Position numbers and translations under genes: made by a program. 64,000 nucleotides of DNA. Source: Meghimatium bilineatum. Lineage: Eukaryota > Mollusca > Gastropoda > Stylommatophora > Philomycidae. A model generated the notes under the pieces. The model was not told where the DNA came from. It did no database searches and worked only from the letters and a program-made list of their open reading frames with translations. The stretch spans positions 51,069,832 through 51,133,831 of the forward strand of contig CM067298.1 in the NCBI GenBank assembly GCA_034231615.1, written 5' to 3'. The stretch's first letter is position 1, and every line of letters begins with the position of its first letter. Shown here piece by piece: positions 21,095 through 33,779 of the stretch.

Positions 21095-22450
21095 TAGATC
21101 ACTAACGAAGAGGTTTTAATGAAAACAGGCAACAGCATTTTTGCTTACAATTCGTGTACAGAAAAAGGAAAATTATTGGATACATTATGAAGAAGGTTTA
21201 AAACTGCATTGCATTACAAAATATGACATATAATAAATACACAGGGAAGATAAATAAAGGAAATGTTAGAACATTATGGAGACAGAGACGACGAAAGTTC
21301 TTGATGATTTATGATATTGGCGTTATATGTATATATAGAGAGGAGAATCTAAGGACAGCGTATGCTGGTGAATTTGTCTGTGATCTATTCTCTTTTGAGG
21401 GTCAGGGACTTTATTAATTCATGTCTTATAAGTGATACTTTTATACCGTGCAGTACCCACGCCTTTAGAGGAATAGTAAAATTAAATTGTTAACTGTTAG
21501 GTCTTTATGTAGGTTTCTTATATTGATTTTCTTGTTATCGTGCGATTACATTTATGCCATGCCTTATAGTAATATTACCGTATCTGATGCTACCATTCTA
21601 AGACAACATTTCTTAGTTTAACCATACTTGTAGCGTTCTCTACTTCAAATTTTAGAAATAACACTCGTTAGTGTCTTGTTGATTTAGTTGTATATCTTCT
21701 ATCTATTTCCTTCATGTATCGATTTGTCAAAAAATAACTTTTACGTCTGCCGATATCAATCTAATTAAGAGGGCCGTCATTACATCACTATGAGGTATCT
21801 AATAAAAGTGAATTCAAACATATCATGCAAATGACATTGCTATTCTAATAATATTGAATATTTAAGATACCTCTAATACATTCAATCCTATCGTTAGTAC
21901 AATGTCACGTTCAAACAAAAAACCTGACTTGATGAGTTGGATTTGCGAGGTGAGCTACTATCATGTCTCCTACAGAATCCACAGTCTTTAGTAACAACTT
22001 ATTTATTTTCCTTGCTCTTTCTAATAAAAAAATTTCTAGTATCACTTCTAGTTCGTGGTTTCATCTAAGTATATGATTTTCCCACTCTATATTCTCAATC
22101 TCTTTTACCTGTTAATCTATGAACAGTTGCATTTATGCTTTCTGTACATTTTCCCAATTTCATATACACCTTATAGTCCTCATAAGTTATGTAGGTATTA
22201 AAGTAAACATCAAAGTAACAACACCGTAATTTGCTTGTTTTACAGTTAAAAGAAATCACAGTTTAAATCACACACAGAAGTATAGATAAACGTTAGTGTT
22301 TATTACGTGGCTCTGGACTATACTGTCGACGGTCGCGGTGTATAAAGTCAAAATATCATGATAAATGGTAAAAAAAATAATTATAATAATGATGTAGAAA
22401 ATACTACTATTGTCATTTTTATTGTTTGCTTCTGCGTATCCTGTACCTGT
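21095..22450. other. Nothing firmly recognised
   Basis: The frame at 21223-21417 (+) contains GNVRTLW, which recalls the start of LINE endonucleases (GTWNVRTL), but the rest does not follow the family. The remainder is AT-rich. Confidence 0.3.
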
Positions 22451-22454
22451 TTTT

Positions 22455-22484
22455 CTTGATAAAGACCTTCCGGTTGAGACGTAG
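22455..22484 (+). ncRNA. Hammerhead-like motif, isolated Penelope-like 3' end
   Basis: cttgataaagaccttccggt then tgagacgtag matches the motifs at 14100, 28641 (-) and 55246, with a potential GACC/GGTT stem. No Penelope-like coding remnant was found directly upstream, so this is a solitary 3' end. Confidence 0.4.
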
Positions 22485-22699
22485 TTTCAATATGTTACAC
22501 TATTAACTATATTTATTGGGTGATTTAGTTTTTATTTTTTCAATTGTACAACTTATTAGTATGTGTTCTTCACAAACATATCTTGGTACGAAGTGCTGTA
22601 GCAGTTATACCAATATTCCATGTATCGATTTTTGAACATATATTTCTAGTTGTCAGGTTGTTATACTAAGTCTGCATCCTTTCTTTGAAATATGTATTA

Positions 22700-23055
22700 G
22701 TCGTACTTCTATTCTTTTCGTCCAGGAGATATCTCTTTACTGTTGACATTTATAACGCATTCTTCTTGGATTGGGCATGTCCATCTGTATCTATGTTTAT
22801 TGACCATTGTAGCTTCACTGCTTTCTTTGGACAATATATCCCTACAATAAGATCGAGGTAATTCGTCATCAGGGTGGTTAGTTGTATATACAGGGATCTT
22901 CAAGTGTGCACTTCAAGTATTTTAAACATTTTGTTATTTGCTTTACCCATTCGTCGATTTCTATAAATCTTTAGGTTTAGTCACTTTCTTAACCCACGTA
23001 GTACTCAAGAAGACGATTTCATAGATTGTACTTGTAGAAAAAAGTTGAGGGTACA
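22700..23055. other. Unassigned stretch
   Basis: A 64-codon minus-strand frame at 22709-22903 is not recognised. Confidence 0.3.
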
Positions 23056-23059
23056 AGGA

Positions 23060-24730
23060 GAATCATCATCATCAAGTGCCGTCTCTGCAACGAAGGTTGC
23101 CTGCAACCTTCCAACATCCCTGTCTCTTGTCGTGGTGGTGCACTCTGCTATACTGTAACCTGTCCATCGTGTGATGTTACTCTCCCATATTTATCTCTGC
23201 CTCCCTGTTGATCTCTTCCCTTTGACTTTAACCTCAGGTAAGGTCTTCAATAAGGTGTCATTTCTGTTAATGTGTGCAAAATATTTTATGTGCCTGATCT
23301 GTATTTCTTTTAGTAATTCTTTCTTCATATTAAGTGTTTTTAGCACCTCTTTATTTGTTTATTTCTCTTTCCATGATTTTCTCCCTATTCTCCTATATAC
23401 CCACATCTCAAAGACATCAATTATGTTTTGCAATTCTTTATTTAGTGTCCATTTTTCTGAGCCATACATTAATATAGAATAGATGTAGCATTTTATAATT
23501 CTCCTTTTTAACTTGTTTGTAATTTGTTTAGATGTTAATGTTTTCCTCATGTCATTGAAGGTACTTTTAACCACTTTTAGGTACTATTCTCCTTTTAACT
23601 TCTGTTTCACATCTGCCATCATTTATGACTGTGTGTCCAAGACATTGATAATGTTTTGCTTGTTGTTGTTTCTCTCCATGTATGTTTATGTTTAGCTTTT
23701 GTTCTTCTGTGTCTGTGCTGATAATCATGGTTTTTGTTTTTTGGGGATATTTATATCTAGTCCATATTCATTACTTGATTTATTTTCTTGATCTATTAGT
23801 CTTTGTAGTTCATATTCACTTTCTGCTAAAAGAACAGTGTCATCTGCATATCTAAGGTTGTTTATTCTTTTTCCAATTATCTTGAGTTCTGGCATTTTTT
23901 CTATATTTTTAAAGATATTCTCTGTGTAGATATTAAATAGGCTTGGTGATAAAATGCATCCTTGACTTATCCATCTTATGATTTATATGCATAGTGAGTA
24001 GCTGTTTTCACACCTTATTGATGCAGTTTGTTCCCAATATATATTTCTAATCAATCTGATCTCTTTTCCATCTATGCCTATTTCTTGAAGATATTTGATT
24101 AATTTTTCATGTTGGACTCTGTCAAAGGCCTTGCTGTAGTCTATGAAGCAAATATAGATACTTTTTTGGACTTTTAAATATTTATCTATCACTAGTCGAA
24201 TACTCAGTGTAACTTCTCTGGTTCCTATGTTTTTCCTAAAACCGAATTGTTCTTCACCGACCTCCGTGTCTATCTTCTCAATTCGTTCATGTATTATCTT
24301 GAGGAATATTTTAGTTAAATGACTCATTAGACTTATTGTTCTATATACAGTCCACAGACCTGGGCTTCTTAGGTAGTGGTATGAATATTGATGATGTTAG
24401 GTCTTTAGGTATGTGGCCTGTTTCACATATGTCATTGCTAGTTCTGTGATAGTATTCACACCAAAATCATTTAGAGTTTTTAGTATGTCTGCTGTTATGT
24501 TGTCGGAGCCTGTAGCCTTTCCACATTTTATTGATTTCATTGCGTTTTCTATTTCTGCTTTCAGTATTGCTGGTCCATCGTTGTTGTGTATTGTTGGGTT
24601 TTCGTTCCGTTGGTCGTCAATCAGTTCTGTCACATAATCTGCCTATCGTGTAAGTACTTCTGTTGTATCAAATATTATTTTACCATTTTTATCTTTACTG
24701 CAGCCACCCACGTTTATATGATTTTTTTAA
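23060..24730 (-). pseudogene. LINE reverse transcriptase, longest copy in window (family X)
   Basis: The minus strand carries most of an RT domain plus tail. From 24633 downward: ...ENAMKSIKCGKATGSDNITA (the fingers motif A+ GKA.G.D.I.A), then EEQFGFRKNIGTREV, CFIDYSKAFDRVQHEKL (motif A with D), GCILSPSLFNIY (motif B), then NNLRYADDTVLLAESEYELQ (motif C, YADD, near 23830-23862). It continues with SILMYGSEKWTL and VYRRIGRKSW. The basic tail ends in a (GAT)n-type sequence near 23060. Frameshifts and stops separate these parts, so it is dead. The endonuclease is not visible. Shorter relatives are at 4510-4870 and 35930-36510. Confidence 0.9.
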
Positions 24731-24739
24731 AGATGGAGA

Positions 24740-24918
24740 ATAGGGGGTGATAAATTATGCTTGATAACATTACAGGATGGTCAGGACGTGGTTTTTCTAC
24801 ATGTCCTTATGACCAAAAGATAAGAATGTGTTGCCATCTTTTTTGTGCTGATGTTTCCAATGTGACACCTACGACCCTATCCCGTTACTGGTTATATTAT
24901 CAATAGTAATATGAATAC

Positions 24919-24965
<47 letters not shown>

Positions 24966-25335
24966 TAAAAGACCCAATATGATTCCTTTTACTTCAAGTA
25001 TGGAAATTAATTAGTCAGAGAAGACCGTACAAAGCGTGCAAGAGAGTGGAAACTTTACTGAGCTAGGTAAGGAGAGGGGAATCAAATGCACCCTGAACTT
25101 TCTGAGAAAATATACATATGGATATCAACATATAAATAAATCACAGAAAATATTTTCTATAACACACGAATATGTCAGTATGTATTTGTATGAATGTTTC
25201 CGTACATATATGATAGAACAAATTGTTGGATAATAAAATTCATTACATACATAATAAAAATGATTTCTGTCATCTTGTATGCAATTGAATGCTACTCACG
25301 TGTATTGATTTCCGGCATTTTGAAATGTTCAGGGA
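24740..25335. other. No gene; (ATT)n microsatellite inside
   Basis: An ATT trinucleotide run occupies 24920-24963. The rest is unassigned AT-rich sequence. Confidence 0.5.
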
Positions 25336-25339
25336 TCTT

Positions 25340-25425
25340 CCTGGCATTTTCGTTAAGTCATCTGCTTCGTGTTCAAGAGGTCGAGTGTTTTAATGTCGCG
25401 CTTGACGGCTTATTTACAAAGTGAA
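25340..25425 (+). repeat. Possible tRNA-derived SINE remnant
   Basis: tggcattttcgttaagtcat resembles box A and a following agaggtcgagtgtt resembles box B at normal spacing. No second copy in the window supports it. Confidence 0.35.
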
Positions 25426-25894
25426 ATTTTTTGGAGGTACCTGGAAATTTTCACATGAAGCTACAGATGTACGTGCTATGAGTGGTACTTTCGAAAGGCT
25501 GGGTATAATTTTGTTAAGACGCGGGACATATGGGGAAATCGTTGAAGAATTATCTTAATCCCATTCATCTATGTACTCTCTTTATTTGTATACGTACGAC
25601 TACAATACATGATGTCCAGCAAGATGTGAACATATAAAACATACATCAAATATCGTGAAAACAAATTATAGGTACTTAACTAATTGTGTAGCTTCAGGGA
25701 AGTATACCATTTGCTGCCATATTCTATTTACTGGTAGATATTTAAAAGACATAACCTTATTTTCTGCATGTTCGCTTTCAAATTATATTCATTCTGATAT
25801 CACTTCATACCAGCATTGCAATAAGTATTTCTTCTTGTTACTGAAAAACAAATATAATATAATATACATGCATAACAAGAAAAACCCTTGAAAT

Positions 25895-26139
<245 letters not shown>

Positions 26140-26144
26140 GCGAG

Positions 26145-26950
26145 TCTGAAGGATTCATCAATAGTCCACGGCACCAACCCCAGTATGCTGCAGTAAACTT
26201 TCCTACTATAGAACGTTTCACCAGCAAAACTAGAAAATAATGTATCCCAGCAAATATATAACGCATATAATTGACATTGTGTGTGTGAATTTGATTGATA
26301 TAGATCCTGTGGATTATTTTTTTGTTAATTGAGATGCAGTCATTGGTTTCAATTTTCATTTATATGTGATATAGATCACAAGTCTACTTAACACAGATCT
26401 CACACACATGTTTAATGTTTTACATTAAATTATAAGACGTCATTTACACATGATATGTTTTCCATACAATTGGCATGATTTAAGCAGGAAATTTCGCTAT
26501 TTAGTACTCTTCAACACAAGACAGACAGTGTATCCGGGGTCACGCGCACATTCATTGTCAAATGCGTTTCTACATAAAGTGTGTAATTAGTAGGACAAAT
26601 GCGTCTGTTAGTACATTTTATGACTTTAGAGCAAATCACAAAACATATGTTGAAGTATTTTGCAATGAAGCTACTCGATAATTTAAGAAATCATCTTTAA
26701 CAGGTATTCACATACAAACATAGTGGACATATTCTTTTAATAGTAGACACGCATATTCCTAATCAACTCACATAAAATCAACTCAGTTATAAAATCTGTG
26801 CCTGAAATGGTAAAATTTCTTTTCTCGATACACAATAATCAGTATGCCGACAAATATCAAAGGATGGCATTCGCTTCTAGAAACTGTACATGAAACACAA
26901 ATACAAAGTAGGGGTTTATATTTATTGGGACTAACCAAATATAACATCGT
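26145..26950. other. AT-rich stretch, nothing recognised
   Basis: No exon, RNA gene or repeat family was assigned. Confidence 0.4.
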
Positions 26951-26954
26951 ATGC

Positions 26955-27275
26955 AAAGATTACAAGCAAAAAGAACAATTAACGTCCAGGAAGGCTGGCG
27001 TCTGAACACCATATTTAAAGAAAAAAACTAGCTGTTTTCGGTCACATTAAGAGACACGGCGGCATGGAGTGTTACTGGAGGGGATGATAGAAGACAATAG
27101 TAGCAAAATTCGCCTAAGTTGTCGTTGGACAAAAGACAATCAAGAATGTCTACGCTTTTCACTAAAAAAGGCGGGACAATTTGCTCAAGATTGCGGAGAA
27201 TTCAAAAGATCCATTGGAAAGAATACGTTCTGGAAAGAAAATGTCATCTGATGATGATGATGATGATGATGATGC
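26955..27275 (+). pseudogene. LINE C-terminal fragment with (GAT)n tail
   Basis: In shifting frames the plus strand reads REGWRLNTIFKEKK, LAVFGHIKRHGGME, a GMIEDNSSK-type segment, then AGQFAQDCGEFKRSIG and a GATGAT tail at 27248-27273. The same order (R.GRK...I...K+LA.FGH..R.GGMER, G.IEGKR.RGRP, AGQLAQDRGEFR) is seen at the end of a common invertebrate LINE group. Confidence 0.8.
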
Positions 27276-27429
27276 AAAAAAAGGCATTAATACGGCAGGT
27301 GGTTAATCAGATAATAACATTTGTTTGAGACTAAAGCTAGTGAAACGTGATATAGAAGTTATAATTTATTTTAGTAGGAGACTTCTTGTTCAATTATTAC
27401 CTAGCCTACGTCTGAGAGTTAAATAATGT

Positions 27430-27486
27430 TCTGGAGAACCCGCCTCTCTCTCTCTCTCTTTCTCTCACACACACATACATACATTT
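27430..27486. repeat. CT and CA microsatellites
   Basis: A tctctc run is followed by cacaca and catacatac units. Confidence 0.85.
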
Positions 27487-28185
27487 ACATGCGCAAATTG
27501 CAAAAAATGATACAATAACGCCAATGCTTATAGTTCCTGAGAATACAAACATAGTGTGCAACAGTACTTGTGCCTGCATGGGCTATTCAACAGACAGTGT
27601 ATATATCACATAGTATAACATCCTTCTAGTATGATATCAAATGGTAGTACTCCCTTTTAGTATGATATCATGATAGGACATCCTTCTGGTATTATCTCAC
27701 ACGGTCGGACATCCTTCTAGTATGATATCACAGGTTAGGACATGTTTCTAGTATGATATTACATGGTAGGACATATTTCTCGTATGTTATCGCGTGAAAA
27801 AGCATGCATGTAGTATAATATCACACAGTAGGACATTCTTCTAGTATGTTATCACACAGTAGGACATTCTCCTACTATGATATCACACAGTAGGACATCC
27901 TTCTAGTATGATATTGCACATGCAAAATCCTTCTAGTATGATATCACACGGTAGGACATTCTTCTAGCATGATATCACATGGCAGAGGACTCTCGTCTAG
28001 CATGAAATCACGGTGGAGCATCCTTTTCGTATGATATCACACGGTAGGACATTCGTCTAGTATGATATCACACAGTAGGACATTTTTCTAGTACAATAGT
28101 GCACGGTAAAACTTCCTTCTAGTATGATATCACGCGGTAGGACATGTTTCTAGTATAATATTACAGTGTTGGACATCCTTCTCGT

Positions 28186-28352
28186 CAGGGCCGGCCCTAA
28201 CATTTGCAGGGCCCAATGCGAAACGGATTGCGCGGGGCCCAGTGTGGGTAGGGAAGAGGATAATAAAATAAATTATAATATGAATTTATAGGCCTATGAA
28301 GTGCGGGGCCCACTGCGGCCGCATAGGTTGCAATGGCCTAAGACCGGCCCTG
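28186..28352. mobile_element. hAT-type MITE, 167 bp, with perfect 8-bp target duplication
   Basis: The element starts cagggccggccctaacattt and ends ctaagaccggccctg, so its termini are inverted CAGGGCCGG(C/T). The direct repeat cttctcgt is identical on both sides (28178-28185 and 28353-28360). CAGGG ends and 8-bp duplications mark hAT elements. It is GC-rich at the ends and non-coding. It sits inside a unit of the 31-bp array. Confidence 0.95.
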
Positions 28353-28529
28353 CTTCTCGTATATCACATGGTAGGACATCCTTCTAGCATGATATCACAT
28401 GGTGGTACATTCTCCTCGTATAATATCACACGGTAGGACATACTTCAAGTGTGATATCACGTGGTAGGACAACCATGTAATATTGTATCACACGGTATGA
28501 CATCCTTCTAGTATGATGTCACACGGTAG

Positions 28530-29747
28530 ATCGAAAAATTGTACTTACTGCGCAAAACTTAAATCCAACAGGTAGATCCAGGAAAAGGGTAATAAAGTTT
28601 TGCTGATACTAGATAACACACATAATGTCACACACAAATAGACTTTTCGACCAAAAGGCCTTTATCAAGACAAACAATTGAAACATATAACAGAAAGCGA
28701 ACAGTAATAACATCGACGGTCACATTGGTAAGAGTAGTATGGATTGACCGGAAAATGCGAAATGACACAGGACAAGGAAAATACAAAAATGACAACAAAC
28801 ATGTGACACGAAACAAACAGAAACTGTGGATCGACTAAAGTCATTCAAGAGACAGGCTCTCATTATTGCAGTCGGGTTTCAGAGTGCCATATTGATGAAT
28901 AGCGGTTCTCAAGCGCCAGACGGGCCCTATCATCAGAGAAGCACGACTTAATGGTCGTAACATGAATGACCTGGGCGCCCCGATGGCCCGTGCCATTGAA
29001 GTGGACGTCAACAGGCAAACCCGAATGGTTTTTTAGGCTGTACAGATGTTCGCAGAATAGGTCTTCGAGCCTCCTTCCAGTTTCACCTATATATGCCATG
29101 GCGCAACGCTTGCATATGATGGCATAGATGACGTTGCGGGACACACATGTGAAGCTCTCCGCAATGGTGAAGGTGGCTTTAGGGAATGTGACAGACCGGA
29201 TCTGGGTGACATAGGCACAAGTGTAGAATTTGCTGCGGGTGCATCTGATGGTCTGATGGTACCAAAATTATTAGGAACGTCAGGCTAGAGGTGACTCCGG
29301 ACCAGTAGATCCCTGAGGTTCTTATCACGTCTGTAAGCAACAAGAGGAGGGTTACAGAACACTTCCCGCGTCTGGGGGTCAGGCTGGAGAAGGGGAAGGT
29401 GACGAAGCAGGGCATGGCGAATGACAGCGCTATGGGGGTGGGTAGTGAGAACAAGCATAGTCCGGTTAGACGAGGAAGACTTCCGAGTGGTCGAGAGGGT
29501 GTCCTGACGGGAGAGACTGTACACTCGAAGAAGGGCAGACCTGAGGACAGCCTCAGGGTACAAGCGACAGCGAAAGAAAGCTATCATCTCGTAGGCCTTC
29601 TCGATGAAGTCATTCTCGCAACTGCACAGGCGCCGAAGACGATGAAGTTGGGAGAATGGAAGGGAATCACGAGAAGTATGACAAGAGGTGTATAGAAGAA
29701 AGCTATGGGCGGCAGTCGGTTTGTAGTGTAGCGATGTGCTAAAACAG
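28530..29747 (-). pseudogene. Penelope-like retroelement, C-terminal half with GIY-YIG endonuclease
   Basis: The minus strand begins inside the RT thumb: CFSTSLHYKPTAAHSFLLY, SQLHRLRRLCS, EMIAFFRCRLYPEAVL, SNPPLVAYRRDKNLRDLLVR-like sequence (here CNPPLVAYRRDKNLRDLLVR). After a frameshift near 29285 it continues FPKATFTIAESFTCVSRNVI, YAIICKRCAMAYIGETGRRL, CEHLYSL, LPVDVHFNGTGH. Y-AI..YIGETG is the GIY-YIG core, with the conserved R, H and N following. It is known that Penelope-like elements combine RT and GIY-YIG. The RT palm is missing, so this copy is 5'-truncated and inactive. Flanks repeat acggtag (28523-28529, 29748-29754). Confidence 0.9.
28641..28670 (-). ncRNA. Hammerhead-like motif in Penelope-like 3' region
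   Basis: On the minus strand tcttgataaaggccttttgg then tcgaaaagtc has a GGCC/GGTC mini-stem with a TTTT loop before the GAAA. It lies about 190 bp past the end of the GIY-YIG frame, matching the arrangement at 14100. Confidence 0.5.
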
Positions 29748-30094
29748 ACGGTAGGACATCCTTGTCGTATGATATTGTACGTTAGGACATCATTTTCGTA
29801 TAATATCACAAAGTAGAACATCCTATTAGTATGATGTTTTCCGGTAGAACACCCATGTGCTATGATGTATAACTGTAGGACATCCTTCTAGTACGATATC
29901 ACACGTTAGGACATCTTTATATTAATATTACGTATTATGTAATATTACGTATAATATCCATGTATTATGATATCACACTGTAGTACATTCTTCAAGTATG
30001 ATATCACACGTTAAGACATCCTTCTAGTATGATATCACACGATAAGACATCCATGTATTATGGTATCACACGGTAGTGCATCCTACTAGCATGT

Positions 30095-31785
30095 TTAATC
30101 ATATACATCTTTCATGATGTTCCTGTAAATTGTTTACTCTTCTAATCCTCCATTATGCTATGTCAGAGTGTACATTAGTCATCATCCCATCTGAGACTCA
30201 TTTATTTGTGTCATATTTGTATTCTGTCAAGAAATCACAAATCTCCAATCCATCTTGAGCAGAATCTGTAAGGTAACGCTTTACGCCTTCCATTTTTCTC
30301 ACATTTAATCAGCACCTTATTTGGTGTTGTTTCTCTTTAGCTAATCAATTCTTTTTTGTGTGTTCCTTCTCACACCCCCAACGGATTTGTCTTGTAGCTA
30401 GACAGTGGTCATACTAGATTTCCAACAGAATGTAGTCCAGATAAAGAAAATACGTTATGTCGTTGTTTTATTTGTACAAATGAACAGACAAATCTGACTG
30501 GCGGTTGGTTAACTAATTCTAAATGTGTTTCTTAGAAAATGTATCGAAAGTTGATTACAAACTATATCTGAGCTAAGTATTCTCCAGCATTAAGTTCTGC
30601 AGCTCCCGCTGTTTGGATTTTGCTGAGAAGAGTCACGAATTTTAAAAATACCACTACGACATCCAAATTGCTGGTTTAGTAATTGGACACAGCAATTTGT
30701 GTGTTTTATGGGTTGCCCGTTTATTTTTAATGCTTTTAATTTAACAACTAATGGTGAGAAACGACCCTTTCAACTGTGGAGTCAAATATTTCTTGGCAAA
30801 AAGTATAACCATCAGCAATTATGGAGATCGCATTTCAGATTGCCCAGCCAACACGTCGACCTCAGACAGTAATACGGCTGCACAAAAAAACCTATTACTT
30901 GGGTGAATATAAAATTGGAAATTTAAGTTCATTTTAGATTGAATATAAAATTGAATATTCCAGTTGTCAATGCTTATCAGCTCCAGACACGTTACAATGC
31001 AATAGAAGGATCTATTTTTCGTATTATTGTTGACATCAGGTAGATGTGACAGGAAATAACATGTCTTAGTTTTCTATGCGAGTTGACCGACTTTGTTTTA
31101 AATATTTCGATTATTTGCCCTAATTATAGTTTTACTGCAAGTATTGACGATTATGATGATCATGACTACTCAAAGAGGGCTCAAAAGACATGGATGATTG
31201 ACTTAATTATACTCGATCTTCCCCATATGTGTTTCGGAACTCTCAACGAAACAGCTACAACTGCCAAGAGTATCCATCACAGCACATAACTCCGTAGCTT
31301 CAATCGATAATCATTATGGATATCTGAAAATGTAAATTGTTAAAAAGTTATCTCAGTGTAGGATATAACATGGGTCCTCTTGAGCTCAATATATATATAT
31401 ATGGTTTAATCTACATACCAGGGAGATATAACGATGATAAGCGTAATGGTGATGGCGGCTGTGGAAATATGAGGAAGAAGATACTCCCAAAGGAGTATGA
31501 ATTATTTTTACTCGTATGTCAGACAGTGAAGCTACACTTCCAGATTTAAATTGGTGTTGTTTTTTGGCATTCTTTCTGGTAGAGACGCCGCATTTCAAAG
31601 GTCGTGTAAATGCTAAATGACTATTTGCTCAGATTCACCAAATTCTTCACATTACAATAGCTGGTCAGTCATCCAACTGGGCGTGGATATTGCTATGACT
31701 TTGATCTCGAGACAGGCTACTGATAAAAGAATATATTCCCAACAGTCCAGGTTATGACTCTGATTCATAACTCATATGCGTTTAC
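30095..31785. other. No gene; contains one dispersed repeat
   Basis: At 30330-30480 a block with aaggattt-type sequence and 'actagatttccaacagaatg' resembles 41345-41495 (+), which reads 'attagatttccagcagtatg'. The rest is unassigned. Confidence 0.45.
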
Positions 31786-31789
31786 CTCT

Positions 31790-31865
31790 TAGCATCCTTA
31801 ATCGCCTTTTACGGCATGTATGACGGGTGACAATGGTGTTATATTTTACCCTCCTCCCTCCTTTA
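31790..31865 (+). repeat. Dispersed repeat copy
   Basis: ccttaatcgccttttacggc and the following gtgttatattttacc resemble 9965-10075. Confidence 0.5.
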
Positions 31866-31916
31866 TGATCCGGTATCAAAGTATAGGATTGCAGTTCACC
31901 TAAACATTCATCTTCT

Positions 31917-31995
31917 TCTATCTAGAGCTGCTATCTTTCACTCTATCTAGAGCTGCTATCGTTCACTCTATCTAGAGCTGCTATCTTTCACTCGT
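31917..31995. repeat. 25-bp tandem repeat, three copies
   Basis: The unit tctagagctgctatctttca + ctcta starts at 31921, 31946 and 31971. Confidence 0.9.
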
Positions 31996-32100
31996 TCACA
32001 GCCCGTCGTTCACAGCCCATGCAAGTTTCTAAAATCTGTGTTTTTCGGAATGTGAATAGCCAACAATATAAAATGTTTTAATAAGTGAATATGCTTGGTA

Positions 32101-32613
32101 GATAGTTATTGCGTTCTAGGACAAAAATGTTGAAATCATTGTTTCTGAGAGAAAGAAGATAGTTATTGCGTTCTAGGACAAAAATGTTGAAATCATTGTT
32201 TCTGAGAGAAAGAAGATAGCTATTGCGTTCTAGGACAAAAATGTTGAAATCATTGTTTCTGAGAGAAAGAAGATAGCTATTGCGTTCTAGGACAAAAATG
32301 TTGAAATCATTGTTTCTGAGAGAAAGAAGATAGATATTGCGTTCTAGGACAAAAATGTTGAAATCATTGTTTCTGAGAGAAAGAAGATAGTTATTTCGTT
32401 CTAGGACAAAAATGTTGAAATCATTGTTTCTGAGAGAAAGAAGATAGCTATTGCGTTCTAGGACAAAAATGTTGAAATCATTGTTTCTGAGAGAAAGAAG
32501 ATAGCTATTGCGTTCTAGGACAAAAATGTTGAAATCATTGTTTCTGAGAGAAAGAAGATAGCTATTGCGTTCTAGGACAAAAATGTTGAAATCATGGTTT
32601 CTGAGAGAAAGGA
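32101..32613. repeat. 57-bp minisatellite, nine copies
   Basis: The unit gatagctattgcgttctagg + acaaaaatgttgaaatcatt + gtttctgagagaaagaa starts every 57 bp from 32101. Copies differ by only one or two bases (gatagtt/gatagct/gatagat), implying recent expansion or homogenisation. Confidence 0.96.
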
Positions 32614-32639
32614 GTTTTTTTTCAAATCTGATGCTGTCC

Positions 32640-33775
32640 TTTCAGGGACCATGATGTGGCCGTTCTTAAAAGGACTGGGTTTCTTTCATGTTTACTATCC
32701 CTGAACTTCTGTCAGCTTCATCATCGGTGTATTTCTGTGAGGTTCATCTTCATTACACTTCAACTGGACTTGAATGTTTATCGTCAATTTTTCTAGAACT
32801 GGATTCATTATCGTTTTCAGGTACTGTCAGATGCTAATTCAACATTGAATACCTGAACGAAGCCTTGCAGTCACGAGATTTGGGGTGAGAGTGGCAAACC
32901 TAAAACCGATACCTTACTAAAGACAAGTACAAATGCAATATTGTATAAGGCATCACTCCAGTCTTCTATCTGTGTTCAATATCCAGGTTCGCTGTCAGAA
33001 ACGTAAACCAAAATAGACAACCACAACTTGTTTTGTGATTTCATCATGTTTCGTATCATATGTTTATTTTTTATTTCCTGCCATGTCAATCTTCGCTTGT
33101 GAAGGAGGAACAGTATCATCCAAATTTATGAATTGGGTATGCTAAAATAACAATATACTGTATGCATATAATAATACTTGTCGTTTGGTGAATCTATTCA
33201 TATGTATTACGTACTTCCGTGTCACAGCTAATGTTACAGTCGCTGATGTAGTACGACATGTACATATATTGTTTTTGTACTTTTGACTCCGTCTGATGAT
33301 TTCACAAAAGTGTGCTGCAGATGTCTTCTGAGAACTCTCTATGTTTCCTGCGGGCGGTTTAGTTCTACACTGTCTGTTTGCTAGACATGTCACAGTGTTG
33401 TTTCAGCGTCTCCAAATGACTAAACCGTGTAGTCTAAACTATCCCATTCAGAAAAGAAATCACATATTCCATTTAGAGAGAACTGAAACACTGAACTTTA
33501 CTTGGCTTAACGGCAAGCAGAAAGACACAACTGTTGTTCTGCATCATTTTGGTGAGAGTTTCCATCACATATATTTATTGTATATGCAAATTGCCAACAC
33601 TAATGAAGATGATAATCTAAACAACCTCCTGATCGAACTTCCTTTAGTAGAGAATCAAGAAACAATAGCAGCAACATAAGAACAACTACAACAACATAAA
33701 TAGACTCCACACAACATATATGGACTTTAGCATGAAGATAAACACATAAAACACTGAGGTAATCACTTTAAGAGA
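32640..33775. other. Unassigned stretch with a LINE tail trace
   Basis: At 33078-33118 'tgccatgtcaatcttcgctt' plus gtgaaggaggaacag resembles the 3' end of the LINE at 42092-42437. The 112-codon frame at 33341-33679 (+) has no recognised family. Confidence 0.4.
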
Positions 33776-33779
33776 CAGA

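Larger units (their letters stand above)
27603..30092. repeat. 31-bp minisatellite array split by a MITE and a Penelope-like element
   Basis: The unit is ccttctagtatgatatcaca + cggtaggacat, with point variants. Segments are 27603-28185, 28353-28529 and 29748-30092. Each unit carries tgatatca, a short palindrome containing an EcoRV site. The units are more diverged than in the 39-bp and 57-bp arrays, which suggests an older array. Confidence 0.93.

Noticed and set aside
21223-21417. LINE endonuclease start (GNVRTLW)
   Set aside because: Only a seven-residue resemblance; the following residues do not fit the endonuclease pattern.
33341-33679. 112-codon open frame
   Set aside because: No recognised domain; start lies in unrelated sequence; chance frame is more likely.
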